From: an uncultured Roseburia sp.
GTDB taxonomy: Bacteria; Bacillota; Clostridia; Lachnospirales; Lachnospiraceae
NCBI GenBank assembly: GCA_910584215.1
Contig: CAJTYI010000066.1
Location: 1-17,479, forward strand
Length of the DNA stretch: 17,479 nt
Direction: 5' to 3'
The notes under the pieces: generated by a model
What the model was told of the DNA's origin: nothing
Databases searched by the model: none
What the model saw: the letters and a program-made list of their open reading frames with translations, nothing else
In this document: positions 1-5,994 of the stretch, one piece after another
How the letters are laid out: each line of letters opens with the position of its first letter
How positions within the stretch are numbered: the first letter of the stretch is position 1
Made by a program: the position numbers and the translations under genes

Positions 1-2
1 TT

Positions 3-68
3 GTATCACTTCCGATAGAACAGCTATGCATATTTATTCATTTTGATGATATCAAGCGAAACAGCTAA
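3..68 (+). pseudogene. C-terminal tail of an unidentified ORF (partial)
   Basis: An open frame enters from the left edge and stops at TAA 66-68, giving about 21 residues ending in HFDDIKRNS. The composition looks protein-like, but it is too short to assign to a family. It could be the end of a real upstream gene or another piece of the decayed sequence that follows it. No promoter or terminator is visible around it. Confidence 0.25.
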
Positions 69-114
69 TAACCTATAGTTTATTAGCCATTGTTATTTGG
101 ATGAATACCTATGA

Positions 115-417
115 ATGGCGGATGCCTGTCCGCCAACCACCCGAAAAGGAAACACAGATCAAGTTGAAGATCCGCCCAAGCCTGTCATACAAGCCAAAGC
201 AGTCATCTATCCAAAGTTATTTAAGATTTATAAGGAACCGAAACGACAGAATGAGATCATTTTTGAAGCAGAAAAGGGATGCAATATGTAGGAACTTGAG
301 CGTAATGATCTTAAAGGGCTTGCGTTATGGGAACAGTTTTTGGAACTTGACAGTATTATCAAAGAGATTTCGTTCAAAAGCACAGAAACAACAGAAATGA
401 ATGATTCGTTGTACTAG
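115..417 (+). pseudogene. Decayed small gene with an in-frame TAG, function unknown
   Basis: Reading from ATG 115, a frame runs for 58 codons to TAG 289-291. It then continues in the same frame for another 41 codons to TAG 415-417. Both halves have a natural amino-acid balance: the first contains VIYPKLFKIYKEPKRQNEI, the second ERNDLKGLALWEQFLELD. An overlapping 99-codon frame from 101 to 400 is rich in Arg, Ser and Lys and looks like its shadow. There is no recognisable ribosome site before ATG 115, and a TGA lies directly upstream. I read this as a remnant of a roughly 100-residue gene broken by a nonsense mutation. I do not recognise the family. Readthrough, or two unrelated short frames, are the alternatives. 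Confidence 0.35.
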
Positions 418-461
418 GAGGGTGCGGACTCTAAGTGGCAGGGTACAGAGAATCCTTCAAG

Positions 462-490
462 TTGACGATTGCGGCTGGATATGTTACATT
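462..490 (+). promoter_or_regulatory. Candidate sigma-A promoter for carbonic anhydrase
   Basis: TTGACG (462-467) and TACATT (485-490) are separated by 17 bases, a good match to the vegetative consensus. It would give a leader of about 110 bases before the carbonic anhydrase start. Confidence 0.5.
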
Positions 491-564
491 GAATATACGC
501 ATCAGGCGTCCATGAAGCATGCATTGGCGCAGTGGGCATCTGAAAATTATGCATAGGAGCGCAG

Positions 565-583
565 GGGTACGTCAAATGTACCC
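565..583 (+). promoter_or_regulatory. 5' UTR hairpin just upstream of the carbonic anhydrase ribosome site
   Basis: GGGTAC (565-570) pairs perfectly with GTACCC (578-583) around a 7-base loop, ending 7 bases before the AAGGAGG at 591-597. It could affect translation or mRNA stability. No riboswitch class is recognised. Confidence 0.4.
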
Positions 584-605
584 GGCAGAAAAGGAGGACA
601 CTTTT

Positions 606-1169
606 TTGGAAAACAAAGGTTTGACGGCAGCGGAAGCATTGGAGAAGCTAAAACAGGGAAACAAATGTTATCTGACAGCAACGGCAAATCCGGGAGATAT
701 CTCGGCGGAGCTTAGGAAGGCAACCTGTGAGGGAGGTCAGAGCCCTTATGCGGTTGTTGTGACCTGCTCTGATTCGAGAGTGGTTCCTGAAAGCATTTTT
801 TGCGCAGGGCTTGGTGAGCTATTTGTCATCCGTGTGGCAGGAAATGTCATGGCTAATCATCAGATTGGCAGTGTAGAGTACGGCGCCGAGCATTTGGGAT
901 GCCGTTTGGTCGTGGTATTGGGCCATGATAATTGCGGAGCCGTGGGTGCGGCAATGCAGGATGAGCCGACAGGGTTTATCAAAACGATTACCGACGAAAT
1001 CCGGGAAGCGATCGGCGGAGAAAAAGACTATTACCGTGCTTGCTGCCTGAATGTGGAGAAAGGCGTTTCCATATTGAAGGAGAGCCTGCATGTCAACGAA
1101 GGAGATGATCTTAAGATCATTGGCGCGATGTATCATATCGCGGACGGTTCGGTAGATTTTATGGAGTAA
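606..1169 (+). CDS. Beta-class carbonic anhydrase
   Basis: Encodes a cytoplasmic zinc enzyme that interconverts CO2 and bicarbonate, supplying bicarbonate for carboxylation reactions and pH balance. The family signature is clear from the TTG start: CSDSR with Cys54, Asp56 and Arg58, then GHDNCGA with His107 and Cys110, giving the Cys-His-Cys zinc site and the Asp-Arg dyad. The RVAGN segment near residues 76-80 is also typical. I prefer TTG 606 because AAGGAGG (591-597) lies 8 bases upstream. The longer frame from ATG 519 adds 29 residues that do not resemble the family and would run through the ribosome site. The resulting 187 residues is a normal length for the compact bacterial form. It appears monocistronic, with a promoter at 462-490 and a spacer of more than 400 bp after it. 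The family assignment is very safe; the physiological role is inferred. Confidence 0.93.
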   Translation: MENKGLTAAEALEKLKQGNKCYLTATANPGDISAELRKATCEGGQSPYAVVVTCSDSRVVPESIFCAGLGELFVIRVAGNVMANHQIGSVEYGAEHLGCRLVVVLGHDNCGAVGAAMQDEPTGFIKTITDEIREAIGGEKDYYRACCLNVEKGVSILKESLHVNEGDDLKIIGAMYHIADGSVDFME

Positions 1170-1235
1170 ATACCGAAGTCTGCACAATGCAGTCGATGCC
1201 TAGCTCGATTGGTTGGTAGATTTTATGGAGTAAAT
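1151..1235 (+). repeat. 21-bp direct repeat duplicating the end of the carbonic anhydrase gene
   Basis: Positions 1151-1171, covering the last codons and stop of the carbonic anhydrase, recur exactly at 1215-1235. CCG then follows one mismatched base after each copy. The offset is 64 bp and the sequence between the copies is not otherwise duplicated. It looks like a short local duplication or recombination scar. Confidence 0.7.
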
Positions 1236-1532
1236 GCCGGAAACACTCACGGCAGGGCAGAGTGTACAATACCGGAACGATACATAGGCAGGGCAGAATC
1301 GCTATCATTTGCCCTGCCAAACAAAGACAAAGCTGTTTGCAATCTCTTACCGGAAACGGTGCCATTAGATGCATGAGATCTTGATGCGCTGGCATTTTTT
1401 CCGTAAGGGGAGGCAGGCAGCTTTTTTTGTACAATAAATCCTGTGGCGGCATTTGAAACACCAAGCCTCAATGGCTGCTATGAGAGGGATTCAGGTTGTG
1501 AATCGTAACTATAGTTGTGTTGCATTCTTAGG
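1170..1532. other. Non-coding spacer with short repeats and hairpins
   Basis: This stretch of about 360 bp has no credible gene. It holds the second copy of the 21-bp repeat, two copies of GGCAGGGCAG (1251-1260 and 1287-1296), a 9-bp perfect hairpin (GGCAGGGCA at 1287-1295 with TGCCCTGCC at 1310-1318), and a terminator-like structure near 1360-1400. A GATTCA/TGAATC hairpin lies at 1488-1504. Frames on the minus strand here are rich in Cys and Pro and lack ribosome sites. Confidence 0.6.
1360..1400 (+). terminator. Weak candidate terminator after carbonic anhydrase
   Basis: TGCCA (1360-1364) pairs with TGGCA (1390-1394), and inner GCAT/ATGC pairs can extend the structure. Six T residues follow directly (1395-1400). 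The stem is imperfect, so termination strength is uncertain. Confidence 0.4.
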
Positions 1533-1561
1533 TTGACATATTGTATTCTTTGTATTACAAT
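1533..1561 (+). promoter_or_regulatory. Strong sigma-A promoter for the GntR/membrane-protein operon
   Basis: TTGACA (1533-1538) is a perfect -35 element and TACAAT (1556-1561) a near-perfect -10, with 17 bases between. The first base of the GntR start codon is 28 bases downstream of the -10. Confidence 0.85.
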
Positions 1562-1574
1562 GAATAATACAAAG
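1548..1574. promoter_or_regulatory. Putative YtrA-type operator
   Basis: CTTTGTATTA (1548-1557) and TAATACAAAG (1565-1574) form a perfect 10-bp inverted repeat around 7 bases. The left arm and the gap contain the -10 element, so a bound dimer would block RNA polymerase. A further TTGTATT at 1541-1547 repeats part of the left arm. The position directly before a GntR regulator supports autorepression; protein binding is inferred. Confidence 0.7.
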
Positions 1575-1588
1575 AAAGGGGGAATCCT

Positions 1589-1948
1589 GTGGTAATTGCA
1601 ATTAAAACGGATTCGGATGTGCCGATTTATCAGCAGATCCGCAATCAGATTGTGCTTGGCATTTCGGACGGCAGATTGTCGCCAGGGGAGCAGTTGCCGA
1701 CCGTGCGCGGGCTTGCGGAGGAAATCGGCGTCAATGTCATGACGGTCAATAAATCCTATCAGCTGTTAAAGCAAGAGGGATATATCTGCGCCGATCGGCG
1801 CAGCGGCGCCAAAGTTTGCAGCCTCTTTGCACAAAATGCGGGCCTTTCGATGGAGGCGGAGGAACGCTTAAAATATATTATCTCGGAGGCAAAAATTTCC
1901 GGCATGAGCAAGGAAGAGTTTTTTGCCATCTGCGGGAAGTACTTTTAA
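1589..1948 (+). CDS. GntR family transcriptional regulator, YtrA subfamily
   Basis: A DNA-binding repressor of the short YtrA class. Residues roughly 10-75 form the GntR winged helix-turn-helix, recognisable from PIYQQIRNQI, LSPGEQLPTVRGLAEEIGV and NVMTVNKSYQLLKQEGY. Only about 45 residues follow, which fits the small helical dimerisation tail of YtrA proteins rather than the FadR, HutC or MocR effector domains. Total length 119 residues, typical for the group. The start is GTG 1589, with a purine-rich AAGGGGG six bases upstream. It lies directly downstream of a perfect inverted repeat overlapping its promoter, so it probably represses itself and the membrane-protein gene that follows about 100 bp later. 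YtrA regulators usually control ABC transporters or membrane proteins and often respond to envelope-active antibiotics. That role here is inference. Confidence 0.9.
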   Translation: MVIAIKTDSDVPIYQQIRNQIVLGISDGRLSPGEQLPTVRGLAEEIGVNVMTVNKSYQLLKQEGYICADRRSGAKVCSLFAQNAGLSMEAEERLKYIISEAKISGMSKEEFFAICGKYF

Positions 1949-2047
1949 GGTTATTTATAAATTTGGAAAATTGTGCATTGAGTGGAACGAAGCGGCAATG
2001 ATTTTTAAGTTGGTATGAGACAAAAACCAAATAAAGGAGGACTTGTG

Positions 2048-3433
2048 ATGTTTATGCAGATTTTGTTGTTTTCTACGATGTATCCGGTACTGTTCATTTT
2101 GTACTTTGTTTATCGCACATACCGCAGAGAAAAAGATGGCTATCTGTTTGGCGTGCGCGCGAAGCAGGAGTGGTGTGGGGAGGAAGAAGTTTTAAAGATA
2201 CAGGCGGAGTATTTTAGGGAGCTAAAACGCAATTTTATTGTGTTGTTAATCATTCCGCTGACATCTTTTTTTATTCCTTATGTTTCAATTATTTTTACCG
2301 TATGGCTGCTATGGCTCTTGGGGGCGATCGTGGTCATGATGGTACCGTTTGCGCGGGCCCATAAAAAAATGCTGTCTTGGAAGCAGGAGAGGGGATGGCA
2401 GCAGAAAGACAGTATGCAGTATACGGAGCTAAAGTGTGCGGGAGAGGTGCGTTGCATGAAAGGGCTGCCGTACCTGTTGATGAATCTGGCGGCAGTGGCA
2501 GTGGCGGTGGCGGCAGTGCTCTTGATTCATAGGGATTTTGCCGTACTGTCTTATATCGTTGTTGTTTTTGCGTTGCTAAACCCCCTTATTTATGTTCTTG
2601 CGCGTTGGATAGACCGGCAGAAGGTGGAAGTCATCAGTACCGACAGTGAGGTAAACCTCAATTTTGCCAGGGCAAAAAAGAACATCTGGAACAAATGCTG
2701 GCTGTTGTTTATGGTGTTTAACACATTGTGGACAGGGGTTATGTTCCTCATTGGCCTCTTGCGTACCACTTTATTTTTTTCTGGGATGGCGATTTGGGGC
2801 AGTGTTTTTTATGGTCTGATCAGCATTTTGATCTTTGGTGTTGTCTGGCATAAGATGGATAAGATCGATAAGAGTTATCAGGAGAAAAGAGATTTGCCGG
2901 AGCTCGCGGACGACGATAATAATTGGATTTTTGGTATGTTTTATTACAATAAAAATGACAGACATAAAATAGTGACGGCTCGCACGGGTCTTGGCACGAC
3001 AATGAATATGGCGACGCCTCTTGGCATGGGGGTCAATATTTTTGGAGCGCTCGCCATTCTTATTATACCAGTCTGCTGTATATGGGTGATACTGCTTGAA
3101 TTTACGCCGATCAATCTGCGCGTGCAAAACGAAACGATTGTGGCGACGCAGCTGAAAACGGACTACGAGATTCCGTTGGAAGAGATTGTTTCAATGGAAG
3201 AGATTGGCGAGCTGCCGCGCTGGTCAAGAACAAACGGTACCGGCATGGAGAATGTGTGCAAAGGGACATTTTTTATCCGCAATGAAGGGAAATGCCAGGT
3301 ATTTCTCGATCCGCGCAACAGCATGTTTTTAAAAATCGAGACAGCGGAGCGCATCTATTATCTGGGCGGAGACAGTGATGATCAGACGGAGGAGGTCAAA
3401 CAGGCGGTTTTAGAAGCGCTGAAGTTTGAGTAG
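2048..3433 (+). CDS. Multi-pass membrane protein with DUF5808-like segment and C-terminal PH-like domain
   Basis: An integral membrane protein of 461 residues, function unknown. Hydrophobic stretches lie near residues 3-21, 62-103, 138-186, 217-268 and 327-351, suggesting about seven to eight membrane spans. Around residues 289-325 is a soluble motif beginning DDDNNWIFGMFYYNKNDRHK and ending in a GLGTTMNMA-like stretch. This matches my knowledge of DUF5808, found in SdpI/DUF1648-type membrane proteins next to YtrA regulators. The last 110 residues (INLRVQNETIVATQL onward) look like a small beta-rich bacterial PH-type domain. ATG 2048 is chosen because AAAGGAGG (2033-2040) sits 7 bases upstream; a longer frame from 2015 would cover that ribosome site. 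It is probably co-transcribed with and controlled by the YtrA-type repressor upstream. A role in sensing or resisting envelope stress or peptides is a guess from that pairing. Confidence 0.8.
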   Translation: MFMQILLFSTMYPVLFILYFVYRTYRREKDGYLFGVRAKQEWCGEEEVLKIQAEYFRELKRNFIVLLIIPLTSFFIPYVSIIFTVWLLWLLGAIVVMMVPFARAHKKMLSWKQERGWQQKDSMQYTELKCAGEVRCMKGLPYLLMNLAAVAVAVAAVLLIHRDFAVLSYIVVVFALLNPLIYVLARWIDRQKVEVISTDSEVNLNFARAKKNIWNKCWLLFMVFNTLWTGVMFLIGLLRTTLFFSGMAIWGSVFYGLISILIFGVVWHKMDKIDKSYQEKRDLPELADDDNNWIFGMFYYNKNDRHKIVTARTGLGTTMNMATPLGMGVNIFGALAILIIPVCCIWVILLEFTPINLRVQNETIVATQLKTDYEIPLEEIVSMEEIGELPRWSRTNGTGMENVCKGTFFIRNEGKCQVFLDPRNSMFLKIETAERIYYLGGDSDDQTEEVKQAVLEALKFE

Positions 3434-3438
3434 AACGT

Positions 3439-3483
3439 CTAAGATCATATCATGTAATCTTAGGTTGTGCCACAATTTGGCAC
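3439..3483 (+). other. Two adjacent small hairpins after the membrane-protein gene
   Basis: CTAAGAT (3439-3445) pairs with ATCTTAG (3457-3463), and GTGCCA (3467-3472) pairs with TGGCAC (3478-3483). Neither has a T-tract, so they are not standard terminators, but they may protect or end the transcript. Confidence 0.35.
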
Positions 3484-3525
3484 TGCCGGCTGAGACAGAA
3501 TGTCGATAAGAACAAAAACGAAAAT

Positions 3526-3539
3526 GCCGCTTAAGCGGC
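3526..3539. repeat. Perfect 14-bp palindrome upstream of the dihydrouridine synthase
   Basis: GCCGCTTAAGCGGC is a perfect palindrome ending 15 bases before the chosen ATG (3555). It could be an operator or a small mRNA structure beside the ribosome site. No regulator is identified. Confidence 0.5.
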
Positions 3540-3554
3540 GGAATGAGAGGAACT

Positions 3555-4484
3555 ATGCTTTTTTATATGGCGCCCATGGAGGGGATGAGCGGCTATGTGT
3601 TCCGGCGCGCCTACCACAGGCGGTTCGGCGACATCGACCGCTATTTTACACCGTTTATCGCCAACAAAAAGTTGAGCAGCCGGGAAAGAAATGATATTTT
3701 GCCGGAACACAACGAGGGAATGGAACTGGTGCCGCAGATTCTTGCCAACCGGGAGGAGGATTTTGTGGCCATTGCCAAGGAATTGCAAGTGTTTGGCTAC
3801 CGCAGAGTAAATCTTAATCTGGGCTGTCCGTCCGGTACGGTCGTGGCAAAAGGGCGAGGAGCCGGTTTTTTGGAATTTCCTGGAAGGCTGGATGCTTTTT
3901 TGGCAAACATCTTTGAAAAATGCCCCTTGCAGATTTCCATAAAAACCCGCATTGGGAAAGACCTGGCGGAAGAGTGGGAAGAGCTGCAGCAGGTGTATGA
4001 AAAGTATCCGCTGGAAGAATTGATTATCCATCCGCGCGTGCAGAGAGATTTCTATAAAAATGCGCCGAATATGGAAGTGTTCGCGCAGGCTGCGCTTACC
4101 TGCCGCCACTCGCTCTGTTATAACGGCGATATCTGCACACCGGAAGATTATGCGCGTTTTGCCGCTGCCTTTCCGCAGATCAGTAAAGTGATGATCGGGC
4201 GTGGGATTTTTAAAAATCCGGCGCTGGTCGGTAGGATCAGAGGGCAGGCGACCGCCGCAAAGGAGGAACTGCGAGCTTTCCACCAGGAAGTGCTCGAGGG
4301 TTATCTCGCCGTTCTTTCGGGCGATAAAAATACGCTGTTTAAGATGAAAGAATGGTGGGTTTATTTGGCGGAAGCTTTTGCGAACCCCGCAACATACAGT
4401 AAGAAAATCAAAAAGGCGACCACGGTTCGGGAATATCAGGCGGCCGTGGAGAGCCTGTTTCGTGAGCAGGAGCTGGTGGTCTGA
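3555..4484 (+). CDS. tRNA-dihydrouridine synthase family protein
   Basis: An FMN-dependent TIM-barrel enzyme that reduces uridine to 5,6-dihydrouridine in tRNA using NADPH. The N-terminus MLFYMAPMEGMSGYVFRRAY is characteristic. NLNLGCPSGTVVAKGRGAG carries the catalytic Cys (Cys91 from this start). SIKTRIG supplies the expected FMN-contacting Lys, and IIHPRVQ, YNGDI and MIGRGIFKNP follow in the usual order. At 309 residues it is close to normal length. ATG 3555 follows GAGAGG by only 4 bases; ATG 3543 is in frame, but its upstream sequence is a worse ribosome site and its extra residues MRGT are not family-like. It stands alone between two structured spacers. Which tRNA position it modifies cannot be told from this sequence, so no subtype symbol is given. 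Confidence 0.9.
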   Translation: MLFYMAPMEGMSGYVFRRAYHRRFGDIDRYFTPFIANKKLSSRERNDILPEHNEGMELVPQILANREEDFVAIAKELQVFGYRRVNLNLGCPSGTVVAKGRGAGFLEFPGRLDAFLANIFEKCPLQISIKTRIGKDLAEEWEELQQVYEKYPLEELIIHPRVQRDFYKNAPNMEVFAQAALTCRHSLCYNGDICTPEDYARFAAAFPQISKVMIGRGIFKNPALVGRIRGQATAAKEELRAFHQEVLEGYLAVLSGDKNTLFKMKEWWVYLAEAFANPATYSKKIKKATTVREYQAAVESLFREQELVV

Positions 4485-4673
4485 CTGCTGCCGTCTAGCC
4501 GGTTTGTCCGCACGACTGGCACTTGCAAGAGCGGATGCCGCCTGCCATGCTCTACCCTTGCAAAGCAGTGCAATGAAAACTGGCATAGATGCGAAATGTA
4601 ACAAATATTCGTCACAATTCACACCCACGCCAGTTTCATAAAGCTTTTGTTCTATGAAGTGTGAATTGTAACG

Positions 4674-4718
4674 GGGACTGCCCATTTAAAGTCGCCTTTG
4701 GCGAGGAGCAGTCCCTTT
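4674..4718 (+). terminator. Candidate terminator hairpin downstream of the dihydrouridine synthase
   Basis: GGGACTGC (4674-4681) pairs with GCAGTCCC (4708-4715), followed by three T residues. An inner perfect hairpin TCGCC/GGCGA (4692-4704, TTT loop) makes a long arm. The short T-run makes termination uncertain. Confidence 0.4.
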
Positions 4719-4739
4719 GGCCCCATAACTGTATTGGCT

Positions 4740-4769
4740 CCACGCCAATCAGAGGAGTGATTGGCGTGG
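4740..4769. repeat. 12-bp perfect hairpin
   Basis: CCACGCCAATCA (4740-4751) and TGATTGGCGTGG (4758-4769) pair perfectly around a 6-base loop. The right arm overlaps the right arm of the larger inverted repeat, so the two structures exclude each other. There is no T-tract. Confidence 0.7.
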
Positions 4770-4821
4770 GTGTGAATTGTAACAAATATTCAGAATAATG
4801 ACGCAGAAAAATGAAAAATTC

Positions 4822-4849
4822 TTGCTATATTTCACAAATATGGTATAAT
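4822..4849 (+). promoter_or_regulatory. Extended -10 promoter for hpf
   Basis: TTGCTA (4822-4827) and TATAAT (4844-4849) are 16 bases apart, and TGG directly before the -10 supplies the extended TGn element. The leader before ATG 4900 is about 45 bases. Confidence 0.75.
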
Positions 4850-4899
4850 GTTTTTATGATATATCTGTATCAAATAAACGGCAAAGGGGTTGAGACATC

Positions 4900-5430
4900 A
4901 TGAGAATTCAGATTACCGGAAAAAATATTGAACTGACAGATGGTTTAAAAGCGGCGGTGGAGGACAAGCTTGGTAAGCTCGAAAAATATTTTACGCCGGA
5001 GACAGAGGTTAATGTTACGCTGAGCGTGGAGAAAGAACGCCAGAAAGTCGAAGTTACCATTCCGGCCAAGGGAAATTATATCCGCTCTGAGCAGGTGAGC
5101 AACGATATGTATGTGTCGATTGATCTGGTAGAAGAGGTGATCGAGCGGCAGCTGAAAAAGTACAGGACAAAGCTGGTCACAAAACAACAGAATGTAACCT
5201 CAGTGTTTAAGCAGGAGTTTATCGACGAGAAGTCGGAGGAAGATGAGGAGATCAAGATTATCCGCAGCAAGAAATTCGATATGAAGCCCATGTATCCGGA
5301 AGACGCCTGTGTTCAGATGGAATTGCTGGGGCATGACTTCTTTGTATTTATCAACGCAGAGACGGAGAGTGTCAATGTAGTTTACCGCAGAAAAGGAAAC
5401 ACATATGGTCTGATCGAGCCGGAATATTAA
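4900..5430 (+). CDS. hpf: Ribosome hibernation promoting factor, long form
   Basis: Binds the 30S decoding region and pairs ribosomes into inactive 100S dimers in stationary phase or stress. The N-terminal ribosome-binding domain (about residues 1-100) starts MRIQITGKNIELTDGLK and has the KLEKYF and SVEKERQKVEVTIPAKG segments typical of the family. An acidic linker around residues 108-118 (DEKSEEDEE) leads to the C-terminal dimerisation domain, recognised from KPMYPEDACVQMELLGHDFFVF and ending VVYRRKGNTYGLIEPEY. The 176 residues match the long HPF common in Firmicutes and not the short gammaproteobacterial form. The start follows AAAGGGG by 10 bases. It is a single-gene unit with an extended -10 promoter and a terminator just downstream. 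Stress or growth-phase control is expected from the family, but no sigma-B or sigma-H box is obvious. Confidence 0.95.
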   Translation: MRIQITGKNIELTDGLKAAVEDKLGKLEKYFTPETEVNVTLSVEKERQKVEVTIPAKGNYIRSEQVSNDMYVSIDLVEEVIERQLKKYRTKLVTKQQNVTSVFKQEFIDEKSEEDEEIKIIRSKKFDMKPMYPEDACVQMELLGHDFFVFINAETESVNVVYRRKGNTYGLIEPEY

Positions 5431-5454
5431 GCTGTGTTTGGTTAGAGCGAGAGG

Positions 5455-5484
5455 GAGACTGTTCAAAAGAACGGTCTCTTTTTT
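5455..5484 (+). terminator. Intrinsic terminator of hpf
   Basis: GAGACTGTTC (5455-5464) pairs with GAACGGTCTC (5469-5478), allowing one G-T pair, around an AAAA loop. Six T residues follow (5479-5484). Classic form and position. Confidence 0.88.
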
Positions 5485-5556
5485 GTTGTCAGTAGTAACG
5501 TTTTTAGGCGGGATGCCACTTTTTCGCTGCGTTGTATATTTTTTACTATAATAATG

Positions 5557-5586
5557 TTGACAAACTAATATTATATAGTGTATAGT
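5557..5586 (+). promoter_or_regulatory. Promoter of the PadR cassette
   Basis: TTGACA (5557-5562) is a perfect -35 element. TATAGT (5581-5586) is the best -10 candidate, at an 18-base spacing. The region is extremely AT-rich and contains overlapping dyads. Confidence 0.6.
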
Positions 5587-5629
5587 ATTACAAAAGAAAC
5601 AATATTATAAGAATGTACTATATTATACA
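5579..5629. promoter_or_regulatory. Two putative PadR operator dyads
   Basis: TGTA-N6-TACA spans 5579-5592 across the -10 element, and TGTA-N8-TACA spans 5614-5629 directly before the ribosome site. PadR-family repressors often bind such short AT-rich dyads in their own promoters. Assignment to the downstream PadR is inferred from position. Confidence 0.5.
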
Positions 5630-5644
5630 GAAGGAGGGGAGTAC

Positions 5645-5962
5645 ATGGTATTTAACACGGGTGCGGCTCTTTTGGACGCTATTGTTCTGGCGGTAGTTTC
5701 CAAGGAAGAGGAAGGCACGTATGGTTACAAGATTACGCAGGATGTCCGGCATGCGATTGAAGTATCGGAATCCACGTTGTATCCTGTATTGCGGCGGTTG
5801 CAGAAAGATAAGTATCTGGCCGTCTACGACATGGAATGTGGAGGAAGGAACCGGCGCTATTACAAGATAACTGACAGCGGCAGAGAAAAGCTGGCCGGTT
5901 ACCGCAGAGAATGGGAAGACTACTCCACGAATATTACGAATATATTCACGGAAGAGACATAA
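5645..5962 (+). CDS. PadR family transcriptional regulator
   Basis: A 105-residue winged helix-turn-helix repressor. The PadR signature is clear: LLDAIVLAVVSKEEEGTYGY, then VSESTLYPVLRRLQKDKYL (recognition helix region, about residues 36-58), then GRNRRYYKITDSGREKL (wing). A short C-terminal helix for dimerisation ends the protein, as in the small PadR-s1 type. ATG 5645 lies 5 bases after a strong AAGGAGGGG. It is the first gene of a cassette with a DUF1700 protein and a DUF4097 protein, an arrangement I know from many Firmicutes. It probably represses the whole unit and releases it on an unknown, perhaps envelope-related, signal. Two TGTA/TACA dyads upstream are candidate binding sites. Confidence 0.93.
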   Translation: MVFNTGAALLDAIVLAVVSKEEEGTYGYKITQDVRHAIEVSESTLYPVLRRLQKDKYLAVYDMECGGRNRRYYKITDSGREKLAGYRREWEDYSTNITNIFTEET

Positions 5963-5994
5963 GCAAAATAGGGGAAAGGAGATTGATTGTCGAG

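Larger units (their letters stand above)
4611..4783. repeat. Putative small inverted-repeat (MITE/REP-like) element
   Basis: The 22 bases at 4611-4632 are the reverse complement of 4762-4783 with a single mismatch. A third partial copy, GTGTGAATTGTAAC, lies at 4659-4672. Flanking both arms, TGTAACAAATATTC occurs at 4597-4610 and 4778-4791 in direct orientation. Inside are two strong hairpins (4674-4715 and 4740-4769). No coding capacity is seen. The arrangement suggests a non-autonomous repeat family, but genome copy number cannot be judged from one window. Confidence 0.6.
4485..4821. other. Structured intergenic region without genes
   Basis: About 340 bp between the dihydrouridine synthase and the HPF promoter. 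It has no gene but several ordered repeats: TTGCAA-containing copies near 4522 and 4557, ATGAAAACTGG (4573-4583) inversely matching CCAGTTTCAT (4631-4640), and the inverted-repeat element described separately at 4611-4783. Confidence 0.7.

Noticed and set aside
101..400. 99-codon frame overlapping the left-end remnant
   Set aside because: Biased toward Arg, Ser, Lys and Gln, without a ribosome site; the frame from 115 looks more protein-like, so this is treated as a shadow.
421..605. Riboswitch upstream of carbonic anhydrase
   Set aside because: Only one short hairpin is visible and no known riboswitch core or terminator switch can be drawn.
1159..1471. Minus-strand frames of 101 and 74 codons in the spacer
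   Set aside because: Rich in Cys, Pro and Leu, overlap the end of the carbonic anhydrase, have no ribosome site and arise from repeats.
3531..4685. 384-codon minus-strand frame opposite the dihydrouridine synthase
   Set aside because: Fully overlaps a gene with clear family motifs; its own composition (many His, Arg, Phe, Leu) and lack of a recognisable domain mark it as an antisense shadow.
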